DNA of 32,323 bases from an uncultured Nitrospira sp. (GTDB taxonomy: Bacteria; Nitrospirota; Nitrospiria; Nitrospirales; Nitrospiraceae), in the NCBI GenBank assembly GCA_902500705.1, contig CABVRR010000023.1, positions 1 through 32,323 of the forward strand, given 5' to 3'. Below are positions 15,362 through 25,900 of the stretch, piece by piece. The notes beneath the pieces are model-generated. The model was not told the DNA's origin, made no database searches, and saw only the letters and a program-made list of their open reading frames with translations. The number at the start of each line of letters is the position of its first letter. Position 1 is the first letter of the stretch. A program made the position numbers and the translations under genes.

Positions 15362-16582
15362 ATGGCGAAGTTGACTGAAACAGCATGGGCCGGCTCTATC
15401 TTGGTCGTCAATGGAGGATCGTCGACGCTCAAGTTCGCGCTTTTTCTGGACGAAGGTTCGCCGGTTCGTCATCTGTCGGGATCGATCGATCGAATCGGGT
15501 CGCCGGAAGGAACATTCACATGGAGACAGGACGGCACCGGATCCGGTGAGCATCGGACAGTCGAAGTTCCCGACCATAAGGCCTGTATTGAACTGCTTCT
15601 GGGGGCCGTTCAAAACCTGCTGGCACACCATCCGCTTCAGGCGATCGGGCATAGGGTGGTGCATGGCGGAAGGCAGTATCAGGAGCCGCAACTGGTGACA
15701 CCGGTCGTCATGGACGCCCTTCAGCAATTGAGTCCGTATGATCCGGAACATCTTCCGGGCGAGATCGCATTGATCAAGGGGTTGGCGGAGAGATATCCTC
15801 ACCTTCCGCACATCGCCTGCTTCGATACGGCGTTTCATCGAGGGATGCCCCCAGTCGCACGTCTGTTGGCCATTCCCAGGCGATATCATTCCGCCGGAGT
15901 TCAGCGATACGGATTTCATGGGCTCTCATATGCGTTTCTGATGAAGGCATTGGCCGAGATTGGGAAACCCGGTGAGGCCGACGGGCGCGTCATCCTCGCG
16001 CATCTTGGAAACGGCGCAAGCATGGCGGCGGTCAAGGATGGGCAGGTGGTCGACACGACGATGGGGTTCACTCCTGCCTCCGGCCTACCGATGAGCCGTC
16101 GGTCTGGAGATCTCGATCCGGGGTTGCTCTCCTACTTGGCACACACCGAAGGCATGACCGTGGAGCGATTCCACCGGATGGTCAATAGCGAATCAGGCCT
16201 ACTCGGTGTCTCGGAGGTGAGTTCCGACATGCGTGACTTGCTCAAACAAGAAGAGCGCGATCCTCGCGCAGCCGAGGCGGTCGAGTTGTTTTGTTATCAG
16301 GTTCGAAAAGGGATCGGTGCGTTGGCTGCGTCGTTGGGTGGATTGGATACCATGGTTTTCAGTGCCGGGATCGGAGAGCATGCGCCTGTCATTCGCGCGC
16401 GCATCTGTGCCGGATTGGAATTTTTGGGTATCATGATCGATCACGCGCGCAATAATGCCGACGAAGGGGTGATTTCCAAGGATGGATGTCCTGTGACCGT
16501 GCGAGTGATACACACGGACGAGGAGCAGGAGATCGCGCACTCCGTTATGCACCTGCTCGGTCGAACAACCATGAATAGGTAG
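15362..16582 (+). CDS. ackA: Acetate kinase
   Basis: 406 residues, normal family length. It interconverts acetyl phosphate plus ADP with acetate plus ATP. Conserved blocks are present: VVNGGSSTLKF at the N-terminus, GHRVVHGG, DTAFHRGMP, RYGFHGLS, LAHLGNGAS, TMGFTPASGLPMSRRSGDLDP and FSAGIGEHAP. The PASGLPMSRRSGDLDP variant, instead of the usual PLEGLxMGTRSGDxDP, is shared in my recollection with acetate kinases encoded beside phosphoketolase. Only six bases separate it from xfp, so the two are an operon: phosphoketolase makes acetyl phosphate and this enzyme yields ATP from it. Confidence 0.96.
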   Translation: MAKLTETAWAGSILVVNGGSSTLKFALFLDEGSPVRHLSGSIDRIGSPEGTFTWRQDGTGSGEHRTVEVPDHKACIELLLGAVQNLLAHHPLQAIGHRVVHGGRQYQEPQLVTPVVMDALQQLSPYDPEHLPGEIALIKGLAERYPHLPHIACFDTAFHRGMPPVARLLAIPRRYHSAGVQRYGFHGLSYAFLMKALAEIGKPGEADGRVILAHLGNGASMAAVKDGQVVDTTMGFTPASGLPMSRRSGDLDPGLLSYLAHTEGMTVERFHRMVNSESGLLGVSEVSSDMRDLLKQEERDPRAAEAVELFCYQVRKGIGALAASLGGLDTMVFSAGIGEHAPVIRARICAGLEFLGIMIDHARNNADEGVISKDGCPVTVRVIHTDEEQEIAHSVMHLLGRTTMNR

Positions 16583-16588
16583 GGAGCC

Positions 16589-18991
16589 ATGTTGAAAAAA
16601 CAAACGGCGACGATCAATCCGGACCTGCTCAGAAAAATGGATGCCTATTGGCGCGCGGCCAACTATCTTTCCGTCGGTCAGATTTACCTCTACGACAATC
16701 CGCTGCTGAAGAAGCCACTGACGCGCGCCCATATCAAGCCTCGCCTGCTTGGCCACTGGGGAACCACGCCGGGCCTGAATTTTATCTATGTGCACCTGAA
16801 TCGCATCATTACGCAGCATGACCTCAATATGATCTATATCGCCGGTCCGGGACATGGAGGTCCTGGGCTTGTCGCCAATGCCTATCTGGAAGGGACCTAC
16901 AGCGAGGTGTACCCGAACATCTCACAGGATGAACAGGGCATGAAACGGTTGTTCAAGCAATTTTCCTTTCCTGGGGGGATCCCTAGTCACGTGGCGCCCG
17001 AGACGCCTGGTTCCATTCATGAGGGAGGAGAGTTGGGGTACTCGCTCTCGCATGCCTTCGGCGCGGTGTTCGATAATTCGGACTTGATTGCGGCCTGCGT
17101 GGTGGGTGACGGTGAAGCGGAGACCGGTCCGCTCGCCACCAGCTGGCATTCGAACAAATTTCTCAACCCCGCTACCGACGGCGTGGTCCTCCCCATTCTT
17201 CATTTGAACGGCTACAAGATCGCGAGTCCCACGGTCTTGGCGCGGATCAGTCATGACGAAGTGGAACAACTTTTCCACGGATACGGCTATCACCCCTATT
17301 TTGTCGAGGGCCGTGATCCTCACGCCATGCATCGGCTCATGGCTGCAACGCTTGATACCGTTGTGAACGATATCCGACGAATCAAGGCTGCGGCGCGAAG
17401 AGGCGCGACCAAGGCACGGCCGCGTTGGCCCATGATCGTGCTTCGGACGCCCAAGGGCTGGACCGGTCCGACACAGGTCGACGGCAAGCGAACGGAAGGC
17501 TCCTGGCGTTCCCATCAAGTGCCGATGGGTGATATGGACAAGCGGGCCCATATCGCTCTCCTTGAGCAGTGGATGAACCGCTACAAGCCGTCAGAACTGT
17601 TCGAGAAAACCGGACGGCTGAAACCAGAGCTCACTGCGCTGGCCCCCACGGGAGACCGCAGGATGAGCGCGAATCCTCATGCGAACGGCGGTCTGCTCTT
17701 GAAAAATCTACGCGTACCGGATTTCCGTCAGTATGCCGTTGGCGTGAAGGAACCAGGCGTGATCGAGGCCCAGGCTACCCGTGTCATGGGAACGTTTCTG
17801 CGGGACACCATGACGGCGAACATGGAGAGCCTGAACTTTCGTCTCTTTAGTCCTGATGAGAACAACTCCAATCGCTGGCAGGATGTTCTGGAGGTGACGA
17901 ATCGGACGTGGATGGCGGAGCGCCATCCCGACGACGACCATTTGGCTCCGGACGGCCGAGTGATGGAAATGCTCAGCGAGCATCAGTGCCAGGGATGGCT
18001 GGAAGGGTATCTGTTGACCGGCCGTCACGGGTTTTTCTCCTGCTATGAGGCCTTCATTCACATCATCGACTCGATGCTCAATCAACATGCCAAATGGTTG
18101 AAGGCCTGTGGCCATATTCCTTGGAGGCGACCGATCGCGTCGCTCAACTACCTGTTGTCTTCCCACGTGTGGCGACAAGATCATAACGGGTTCAGTCATC
18201 AAGATCCCGGGTTCATCGACCATGTCGTCAACAAGAAAGCGGAGATCATCCGCGTCTATCTTCCGCCCGACGCCAATACCCTCTTATGTGTCACGGATCA
18301 TTGTTTGCGCAGCCGGAACCATATCAACGTGATCGTCGCCGGTAAGCAATCGGCGCCCCAGTGGCTCACGATGGACGAAGCGATCACCCATTGCACCACC
18401 GGCATCGGCATTTGGGAGTGGGCGAGCAACGACAAGGAGACCGAACCGGATGTGGTGATGGCGTGCTGCGGCGATGTGCCTACAATGGAAACGCTGGCCG
18501 CCGTCTCGCTCTTGCGTCGCTATCTACCGGACGTGAGGGTGCGAGTCGTGAATATCGTGGATCTGATGAAGCTGCAGCCACAGACCGAACATCCGAACGG
18601 CTTGTCCGACCGTGACTTTGATTCTCTCTTCACGACGGACAAGCCGATCATCTTCGCTTTCCACGGCTATCCCTGGCTCATCCATCGACTGACATACCGT
18701 CGAACCAATCATAAAAATCTTCATGTGCGTGGGTATAAGGAAGAAGGCACCACCACGACGCCGTTCGACATGGTGGTGATGAACGACATCGACCGATTTC
18801 ATTTGGTCGCCGACGTCATCGACCGTATCCCCTTGCACGGCTCCCATGCCGACTATGCCAAGCAAGCCCTCCGTGACAAGCGCATTGAGCATAAGCGGTA
18901 CATCGCGGAGCACGGTGAGGATATGCCGGAGATTCGGGATTGGAGATGGTCGGGGCGAGCAAAGGGCTCCAAACGATCACACCCTCGGTAG
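16589..18991 (+). CDS. xfp: Xylulose-5-phosphate/fructose-6-phosphate phosphoketolase
   Basis: 800 residues, typical length. This ThDP-dependent enzyme cleaves xylulose 5-phosphate or fructose 6-phosphate with phosphate to acetyl phosphate plus glyceraldehyde 3-phosphate or erythrose 4-phosphate. Visible hallmarks are [18 protein letters not shown], the [13 protein letters not shown] stretch, the ThDP motif GDGEAETGP beginning at residue 173 and followed by [21 protein letters not shown], and the C-terminal [14 protein letters not shown] block. GTAGGGAGCC precedes the ATG. It is co-transcribed with ackA, and together they give a short route from sugar phosphates to acetate and ATP. Confidence 0.97.
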   Translation: MLKKQTATINPDLLRKMDAYWRAANYLSVGQIYLYDNPLLKKPLTRAHIKPRLLGHWGTTPGLNFIYVHLNRIITQHDLNMIYIAGPGHGGPGLVANAYLEGTYSEVYPNISQDEQGMKRLFKQFSFPGGIPSHVAPETPGSIHEGGELGYSLSHAFGAVFDNSDLIAACVVGDGEAETGPLATSWHSNKFLNPATDGVVLPILHLNGYKIASPTVLARISHDEVEQLFHGYGYHPYFVEGRDPHAMHRLMAATLDTVVNDIRRIKAAARRGATKARPRWPMIVLRTPKGWTGPTQVDGKRTEGSWRSHQVPMGDMDKRAHIALLEQWMNRYKPSELFEKTGRLKPELTALAPTGDRRMSANPHANGGLLLKNLRVPDFRQYAVGVKEPGVIEAQATRVMGTFLRDTMTANMESLNFRLFSPDENNSNRWQDVLEVTNRTWMAERHPDDDHLAPDGRVMEMLSEHQCQGWLEGYLLTGRHGFFSCYEAFIHIIDSMLNQHAKWLKACGHIPWRRPIASLNYLLSSHVWRQDHNGFSHQDPGFIDHVVNKKAEIIRVYLPPDANTLLCVTDHCLRSRNHINVIVAGKQSAPQWLTMDEAITHCTTGIGIWEWASNDKETEPDVVMACCGDVPTMETLAAVSLLRRYLPDVRVRVVNIVDLMKLQPQTEHPNGLSDRDFDSLFTTDKPIIFAFHGYPWLIHRLTYRRTNHKNLHVRGYKEEGTTTTPFDMVVMNDIDRFHLVADVIDRIPLHGSHADYAKQALRDKRIEHKRYIAEHGEDMPEIRDWRWSGRAKGSKRSHPR

Positions 18992-19136
18992 AGTCGGTCG
19001 ACCGGCGGACCGAACGAATCGATCACACCGCAGGACCTCGCCACGGAACCTTCCCGTCGCAGTGGATGAATTTGCCATCTGAAATATGCTATCGAAAGGG
19101 TTCATTTTTGTATGACTCATTCAGGGAGCGGGATAC

Positions 19137-20114
19137 ATGGCGTTTGGAACAAGGGGAAACATGGGCCGGGTGATGGTGTTGGCGTTAGAGGTGCTCGGAG
19201 TGGTTGCCATGGTCGTGCTTCTGGTTGGGCGATCCTATGCGGATGAGACGAACGTCAACACGAAGGAGGATCCCAAGGTACAGCCGGTGGTCGATTGCCG
19301 GTACGATCGCGGCGAAGCCGGAGAAGTAAGCGAAGCGTTTCCGTCCGACGACGTGTTCCGTCCCCTCATAGCCGACCCCAAGCAACCACAGTTCTTCGCT
19401 CTCTGGCAGCACTCCCGGTCACGGACGGACGGGTCGTCGTTCAGTCTTGGATCGGTGGCCATCGGCGAGAACTTCGGTTTTTACACCAAACGGAATGGTT
19501 GCGACGGATGGCAGATAGGAATTCTCACCGGCGTTTTCGCACAATTCAATCTGAGTGAGAAGAACGCCGCACTGATCAATACCGATTTTAACGTGGGCAT
19601 TCCAATTTCATGGCGCTCGGGGAATTGGTCGATGAGACTTCGGTATTATCACCAAAGCAGTCACGTCGGCGACGAATTTTTGACGGCCAATCCCGGATTC
19701 AAGTCGATGACATTTATTCTTGAAGAGGTCGACGCGATTCTTTCCTATGACTACCGCTGGCTGCGAGTGTACGGAGGAGGCGGATACCTGGTGCATCGCG
19801 AGCCGACGGCGTACGACCGTGAGAAAGTCCAGTGGGGATTCGAAGCACGCGCGTCGCCGATGCGGACCAGGATGTTGGAGCCGTTCCTGAACCATCTGGT
19901 CGTGACGCCTATACTGTCGGGGGATTTCAAGTCCATGCAGGTGCATGATTGGATCATTGACACCAATATCCTTGGTGGTTTTGAATGGTCTCGAACGGGG
20001 TCCCGCCGGAGATTTCGGATCATGGCGACCTATTTTCATGGCCATAATCCCTATGGACAATTCTACACCCAAAAGATCGAGTCGATCGGGGTTGGCGCAT
20101 ATTTTACTTTTTAA
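19137..20114 (+). CDS. DUF1207-like outer-membrane protein
   Basis: 325 residues. An N-terminal hydrophobic segment ending near RSYA-DET is a signal peptide. The motif DDVFRPLIADPKQPQFFA is characteristic of DUF1207, and the remainder is rich in barrel-like strands (FGFYTKRNGCDGWQIGI, WSMRLRYYHQSSHVGDEF, VYGGGGYLVHREP) ending in FTF. It is probably an outer-membrane barrel of unknown cargo. It lies 48 bases before ftsH and may be co-transcribed with it. Confidence 0.8.
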   Translation: MAFGTRGNMGRVMVLALEVLGVVAMVVLLVGRSYADETNVNTKEDPKVQPVVDCRYDRGEAGEVSEAFPSDDVFRPLIADPKQPQFFALWQHSRSRTDGSSFSLGSVAIGENFGFYTKRNGCDGWQIGILTGVFAQFNLSEKNAALINTDFNVGIPISWRSGNWSMRLRYYHQSSHVGDEFLTANPGFKSMTFILEEVDAILSYDYRWLRVYGGGGYLVHREPTAYDREKVQWGFEARASPMRTRMLEPFLNHLVVTPILSGDFKSMQVHDWIIDTNILGGFEWSRTGSRRRFRIMATYFHGHNPYGQFYTQKIESIGVGAYFTF

Positions 20115-20162
20115 GCCGTCACGATACGATGCGAACGGAACGCTGATAAGGAGATCGCTCCG

Positions 20163-21965
20163 GTGAATAAAAAAGTCTCATTTTCCATCTGGTACGTGCT
20201 GCTCGCCGTGATGGCGGTGGTGCTGGTACATGATTTTATTGTTGCCCTAAATAGGGTCGAAGAACTTCCCTACAGTGAGTTCAAGCGGTTGGTCGAGGCC
20301 GGGAAAGTGACCGATGTCGCGGTCACCAGCCACGTCTTGACCGGCAAGTTGAAAGCGGAAGGAGACTCAAAGGAGCAGAGAGGGTTTGCGACGGTACGCG
20401 TTGAGGACCCGAATTTGGTTCGCGAGCTGAGTGAACATGGCGTCACGTTTACCGGTGTCATCGAATCGACCTTTTGGCGGGATCTCCTATCATGGGTTCT
20501 CCCGGTCGCCGTCTTCTTTGGAATCTGGTTCTTTATTTTTAAACGATTAGGGCAAGCGCAGGGTGGCTTCATGCAGGTCGGTCAGTCCAAGGCCAAGATC
20601 TATATGGAGAAAGATATCAAGGTGACGTTTGCAGACGTGGCCGGAGTCGATGAGGCCAAAGAGGAACTGCAGGAAGTCATTGAATTCCTGAAGACACCTG
20701 AAAAATTCACCAAGCTGGGCGGCAAAATTCCCAAAGGGATCTTACTCGTGGGACCGCCGGGGACCGGCAAGACCCTGTTGGCGCGCGCGGTGGCCGGAGA
20801 GGCCGGCGTGCCGTTCTTCAGCATCAGCGGGTCCGAGTTCGTCGAGATGTTCGTGGGGGTCGGCGCGGCGCGCGTGCGCGATCTGTTCGAACAGGCCAAG
20901 AGCAAAGCGCCATGTATTATCTTCATCGACGAGTTGGACGCACTGGGGAAGGCTCGTGGCGTAGGGCCCGCAACGCACGAGGAGCGAGAGCAAACGCTTA
21001 ACCAACTGCTGGTCGAGATGGATGGGTTCGATCCTCGGGTCGGCGTGATTCTGATGGCAGCGACCAACCGTCCGGAGATTCTTGACCCCGCGCTGCTGCG
21101 AGCAGGTCGTTTCGATCGTCAAGTGACCGTGGACCGCCCCGATAAACTAGGTCGTCTGGATATCCTCAAAGTGCATGCCAAGAAAGTCGCGATGGGCCCC
21201 GACGCCGATCTGGAGCAGATTGCCGCGATGACCCCTGGATTCTCCGGCGCCGATCTGGCCAATGTCATCAACGAAGCTGCGCTGCTGGCGGTACGCCGTG
21301 GAAAAGAACAAGTCGGCATTTCCGAATTGCAGGAGGCTGTGGAACGCGTCATTGCCGGGTTGGAGAAAAAGAACCGTGTTCTGAATAAAATGGAAAAAGA
21401 ACGTGTCGCTTATCATGAAACCGGCCATGCGCTCGTGGCGCTGTCTATACCCGGGACCGACCAGGTGCAGAAGATCTCCATCATCCCTCGGGGCGTGGCA
21501 GCACTCGGGTATACGTTGCAACTCCCGACGGAAGACCGGTTTCTCATGACAAAATCGGAGTTAGAGAATAAGGTCGCCGTCTTGCTTGGCGGGCGGATCG
21601 CTGAAGAAACCGTCTTTGGTGAGGCCTCGACCGGAGCGCAGAACGACCTCGTGAAGGCCACCAACATCGCCAAGAGCATGGTGAAGTCGTACGGAATGAG
21701 CGATAAGGTCGGCACCATCGCCTTAGAGCGAGAGCGACAGTCCCAGTTCCTTCAGCTTCCTGGCGGATCGGACAAAGGTGATTACTCTGAGGAGACGGCC
21801 CGCGAAATCGATTGCGAAGTGCGGCGAATCATCGAAGAGCAATATGGACGCGTGCAGCGCTTGCTGCAAGAAAAGAAAGCGGTGTTGCAGCGAGGGGCCA
21901 CACTGTTGTTGGAACGTGAGGTGATTACTGGGGCGGAGCTGAAGGCCGTCATGGGGTCCCTGTGA
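20163..21965 (+). CDS. ftsH: ATP-dependent zinc metalloprotease FtsH
   Basis: 600 residues. A membrane-bound AAA+ protease that degrades misfolded and regulatory proteins. Two membrane helices (about 8-28 and 103-123) flank the periplasmic domain. The AAA+ module has Walker A GPPGTGKT at 197-204, Walker [10 protein letters not shown] and the second-region-of-homology [21 protein letters not shown] in pieces. The zinc site is HETGH at 418-422 with D495 as third ligand. It starts with GTG at 20163, supported by AAGGAG upstream. FDALGKARG replaces the more common DAVGRxRG. It may be a second, specialised copy rather than the only FtsH; that cannot be judged from this window. Confidence 0.97.
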   Translation: MNKKVSFSIWYVLLAVMAVVLVHDFIVALNRVEELPYSEFKRLVEAGKVTDVAVTSHVLTGKLKAEGDSKEQRGFATVRVEDPNLVRELSEHGVTFTGVIESTFWRDLLSWVLPVAVFFGIWFFIFKRLGQAQGGFMQVGQSKAKIYMEKDIKVTFADVAGVDEAKEELQEVIEFLKTPEKFTKLGGKIPKGILLVGPPGTGKTLLARAVAGEAGVPFFSISGSEFVEMFVGVGAARVRDLFEQAKSKAPCIIFIDELDALGKARGVGPATHEEREQTLNQLLVEMDGFDPRVGVILMAATNRPEILDPALLRAGRFDRQVTVDRPDKLGRLDILKVHAKKVAMGPDADLEQIAAMTPGFSGADLANVINEAALLAVRRGKEQVGISELQEAVERVIAGLEKKNRVLNKMEKERVAYHETGHALVALSIPGTDQVQKISIIPRGVAALGYTLQLPTEDRFLMTKSELENKVAVLLGGRIAEETVFGEASTGAQNDLVKATNIAKSMVKSYGMSDKVGTIALERERQSQFLQLPGGSDKGDYSEETAREIDCEVRRIIEEQYGRVQRLLQEKKAVLQRGATLLLEREVITGAELKAVMGSL

Positions 21966-22079
21966 GCGGAGCCTGGCGTGGTCGCCATGGTTTGTTTCTC
22001 TAACGAGAGCGGAGGGATCTACCGACGAGACGTTTGTCTGTGTGCATGAGTCGGCGGAGATGCAATCAACAGAGGGCAG

Positions 22080-22844
22080 TTACGGCTGCTCCGGACCACA
22101 CGGTTTCAGCGCATCGACTCGCTGAGCTGCAACCGCAGCTTCCCATCCCTGGCCACAAGAGAGCAGGTAAACTTGTAACGGATTCTGGAATCGAGGACCC
22201 AATCGGGTCCGCACATCTGCCTCGACTTCTTCCGTCTCAAACAAGATCTCGCAGTCGGACAACCCCTGGAGACCGATCCCTTCTGCCTTGAGCAGCGCCT
22301 CCTTCGCGACCCAGTAGCGGAAGAATTTCGTCGCGCGATGCCCCTCTCGACACTGCATGATGGTTGCGTGTTCGGAGCGCGTGAAGTAGCGCTCGGCTAG
22401 TGTGGCGACCTCGACACCCGAACGAACACATTCAAGATCGACGCCGACCTCTTGCGCTCGCGAGACCGCAATGAGTGCGCGGCCATGGGCATGAGACAAA
22501 TTAAAAGTGATGCCTGACCGACCTGGTTGTTTCTCTGTCAGGAAAGGCTTGCCCGTTGCACGGCGATCCAGAGTCACCTCATCCGGACGGACCCTAAGAT
22601 ATCTCCCTAACAATGTTCTCAGACCTCCGTGAGCCAGCACGTAGTGTTGCCGGATGTCCTCGCGAACAAAACGAGCGGCTCGTTGCCGCTCGACGTCATC
22701 CAGCCATCCCACGCATTGCTCCACGCACTGTGGTGACCCGTCGAGCTCAATCCCCCACAGGTGTATGGCGTACGGCTCAAGCTCGATGGAATTCTGTCCA
22801 TGCGATTCGATGAGATGCTCAATAGACTGGAACGAGATCAGCAC
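22080..22844 (-). CDS. Sfp-type 4'-phosphopantetheinyl transferase
   Basis: 254 residues. It transfers phosphopantetheine from CoA to the active serine of carrier proteins. Signature motifs are GVDLE (Mg-binding Asp/Glu) and FFRYWVAKEALLKAEG (the WxxKEA motif), along with TGKPFL and FNLSH before them, in normal order and spacing for the Sfp/AcpT group. It lies 57 bases downstream of the NRPS gene on the same strand, which makes it the obvious activator of that enzyme's three carrier domains. It converges with ftsH. The start at 22844 gives the expected length. Confidence 0.93.
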   Translation of the reverse strand: MLISFQSIEHLIESHGQNSIELEPYAIHLWGIELDGSPQCVEQCVGWLDDVERQRAARFVREDIRQHYVLAHGGLRTLLGRYLRVRPDEVTLDRRATGKPFLTEKQPGRSGITFNLSHAHGRALIAVSRAQEVGVDLECVRSGVEVATLAERYFTRSEHATIMQCREGHRATKFFRYWVAKEALLKAEGIGLQGLSDCEILFETEEVEADVRTRLGPRFQNPLQVYLLSCGQGWEAAVAAQRVDALKPCGPEQP

Positions 22845-22901
22845 AGTGCTCCGGTGGATGCCGACGGCCTCTTTACTGTGCGGCAGGGCAAATGATGAAG
22901 A

Positions 22902-25900
22902 TCACGCCGCCTTGTTGTGCGGTTGGACAGGCGCATCGTGAGAATGTTCGGCGACATAATGTCGAATATAAGAGGATACGTCTTCGACATGCGGGGAAAC
23001 AACCAGGTCTGTCGTTCGAAGGGTCGGAATATGGATGGTTTGGCAATTGCCGCCGGACAGCTCATTCCATCCGTACCGGGTATCGTGCGCATCAATATGT
23101 TGAGAAGCCATGATGTTGAGGAGGTGTCCGGCATATGGACGCATCGTATAGCGAGCAGCGGCGTGGAACATCGCTTGCCGGACGCGCTTGATCTGGCGTC
23201 GTCTTAACGTATCTCCGCTGGGAGGATCAAAATAGGACATGAAAGAGGTGTACTTACGACGAATGACCGCCAGTTGCTTGCTCAGTGGGATACGCCGGAG
23301 ATCGGCGATGGTTCGCCACAGCTTCCAAAGAATGCCCAACGGTAAGACAAATCGGCTTGGGCGAGCAACCTCAGCGGTATCATAATGCCGGTGATACGAA
23401 CTCGGCTGCCAGCTGTTCACGATGCAGAGAACGACCGGTGCACCCTGTTCCACTAATTGTTGTGCCATTTCATAGGCAACCAGCCCACCGGTGCAGGCAC
23501 CGACGATAACATAGGGTCCTTGCGGGAGGCGTGTGCGCATTTCAGTGATGTATTGCGTTGCCATCTCCGGCACGGAAGCGAATGGTGCCGCAGTCCCGTC
23601 CAATCCCCTGGCTTGTAAGCCGTACACCGGGTGTGTCTGACCCAACAGTCTTCCCAACTGTGCGAGCCACAACACATTGCCCATGACGCCCGGCACCAAA
23701 AAAATGGGGACGGCCGACCCGCTTGGCTGCATCGCTACCAGTGATTGCCACGGGGGCGTCCAGTGTTCTTGCGTCAGAACCGACGTGAGCCCGGCGATAG
23801 TCGGTGCTTGAAACAGGGTGGGAAGCGGAAGGTGTCGGCCGTAGACCTGCTCGATGAGATAGAACAGTTGAGCGGCTTTGAGAGAGTGGCCGCCGAGATC
23901 GAAAAAATTGTCGTGGATGCCGATCCTGTCGATCCCGAACACTTGGTGCCACAAGGCCGCCATTTGTATCTCCATCCGATCGCGCGGCGCAACCTGAACA
24001 GCATCGGTTGAGGGCGTGGTGGTTGGAGCCGGCAAGGCTTTCCGGTCGACCTTATTATTGGCCGTCAAGGGTAAGGCCGGCAAAAAGACGAAGAGCGAAG
24101 GGACCATATATTCCGGAATCTCCGACCGCAGAAATGAACGAAGGTCCGATTGGCTTGGAGCCGCACCGTCCTGGCAGACCACATAGGCCACGAGTTGCTT
24201 CACACCCTGTTGATCTTCCCGAGCGACAACCACGGCTTGACGGATAACATGATAACGGTTCAGCGCCGACTCGATCTCACCCAACTCGATCCGGAATCCT
24301 CTGATCTTGACCTGGTTATCCATTCGTCCCAGATGCACGATGCGTCCATCCGGACGATAGCGGGCCAGATCTCCCGTTCGATATAGTCTTGCGAACGGCT
24401 CCGGAGAAAATGGATGAGGAATGAATCGATCGGTTGTTAACTCCGGCCGTCCTCGATAGCCTCGGGCCAATCCATGGCCTCCGATGTAGAGTTCACCGGA
24501 TACGCCGATCGGAACCGGTTGGAAGTACTGATTCAAGATGTACACATCGGTATTCGCAATGGGTTTTCCAATCGTGATCTCATGGTCGGCCCGTTCGATG
24601 TGTTCGATCGTCGACCAAATCGTCGTTTCGGTCGGGCCGTACATATTCCAGAGCGCACCGCTCCGATCCAACAACGATGTCGCCAGATCAGGAGGAAGAG
24701 CCTCTCCACCGCAGAGGACCGTCAAGTTCTTACCGCCCAGCCATCCGGCTTCGATCAACATGCGCCATGTAGCGGGGGTCGCTTGCATGATCGTCGGCTG
24801 AACGGTTTCACAGAGGGCCCGCAGTTGTCGCCCGTCCATGGCGACCGCGCGGCCGGCAATCTCGACACGGGCTCCGACCAGTAACGGCACATACAATTCT
24901 AAGCCGAAAATATCGAAAGAGATCGTCGTCACGGAGAGCATGACATCGTGAGCCGAACAACCCGGTTCGTGCCGTATGGAGCACAAAAAGTTCACCAGCG
25001 CTCGATGTGGAATTTCCACCCCCTTGGGCTGCCCTGTCGATCCTGAGGTATACAGAATGTACGCCAGGTCTTGGGGCGTCGCGCTCGGCGGAAGGTTCTG
25101 ATCGGCTTCTTGCGCGATCCGTTCCCATTCGCGATCGAGGCAGAGCATGCGATAGAGTCGAGCATCGAATCGATCGGAAAGATCCGTCGTCGTGATCACG
25201 ACGGCAGCCGAGGCGTCTTGAGCCATAAACCGAAGCCGATCTCGTGGAAACTCGGGATCGAGCGGCACATAGGCCGCACCGGTTTTCAGCGCGGCCACCA
25301 ACGCGATGACCATCTCCACGGATCGCTCAAGACTGATGCCCACCGCGACTCCCGGCCGAGCACCCAGCGTGTGGAGATGGCGTGCCAGCTGATTGGCTCG
25401 CGCATTGAGCTCACCGTACCGCAGCGTCTTCTGTCCCATCGAGACCGCAACGGCATCAGGTGTCCGTTCAACTTGAGCTTCAAACAGCTGAGGAAAACAG
25501 TCGAACTGTGGATACTCTTTTTGCGTACGGTTCCACTCCAGCAGCATCTGTCGGCGTTCGGATACCGTCAGCGTCGGAAGCTCAGACAGCTTGCTCTGAG
25601 GATTGGCTAAGGCACTCTGGAGCAGTATTTTATACTGTCCCAACATTCGTTCGGCGGTCTGAGGTTCGAAGAGATCGGTATTGAACGTCAAATAGGCTTT
25701 TCGTGAAAACTCGGTCTCGATTGTCAAGCTCAAGTCGAATTGTGCGGCTTGTGCTTCGACCTCAAACGGCACCCAGCTCAATGCTTGGACATTGATCTCT
25801 CTGATCGGCGCATTCGGCACATTGAAGAGGACCTGCACCAGCGGGGCAGAGCTATGGTCGCGCGCGGAGTGCATGGTCTCGACCAGTTTATCGAAGGGAA

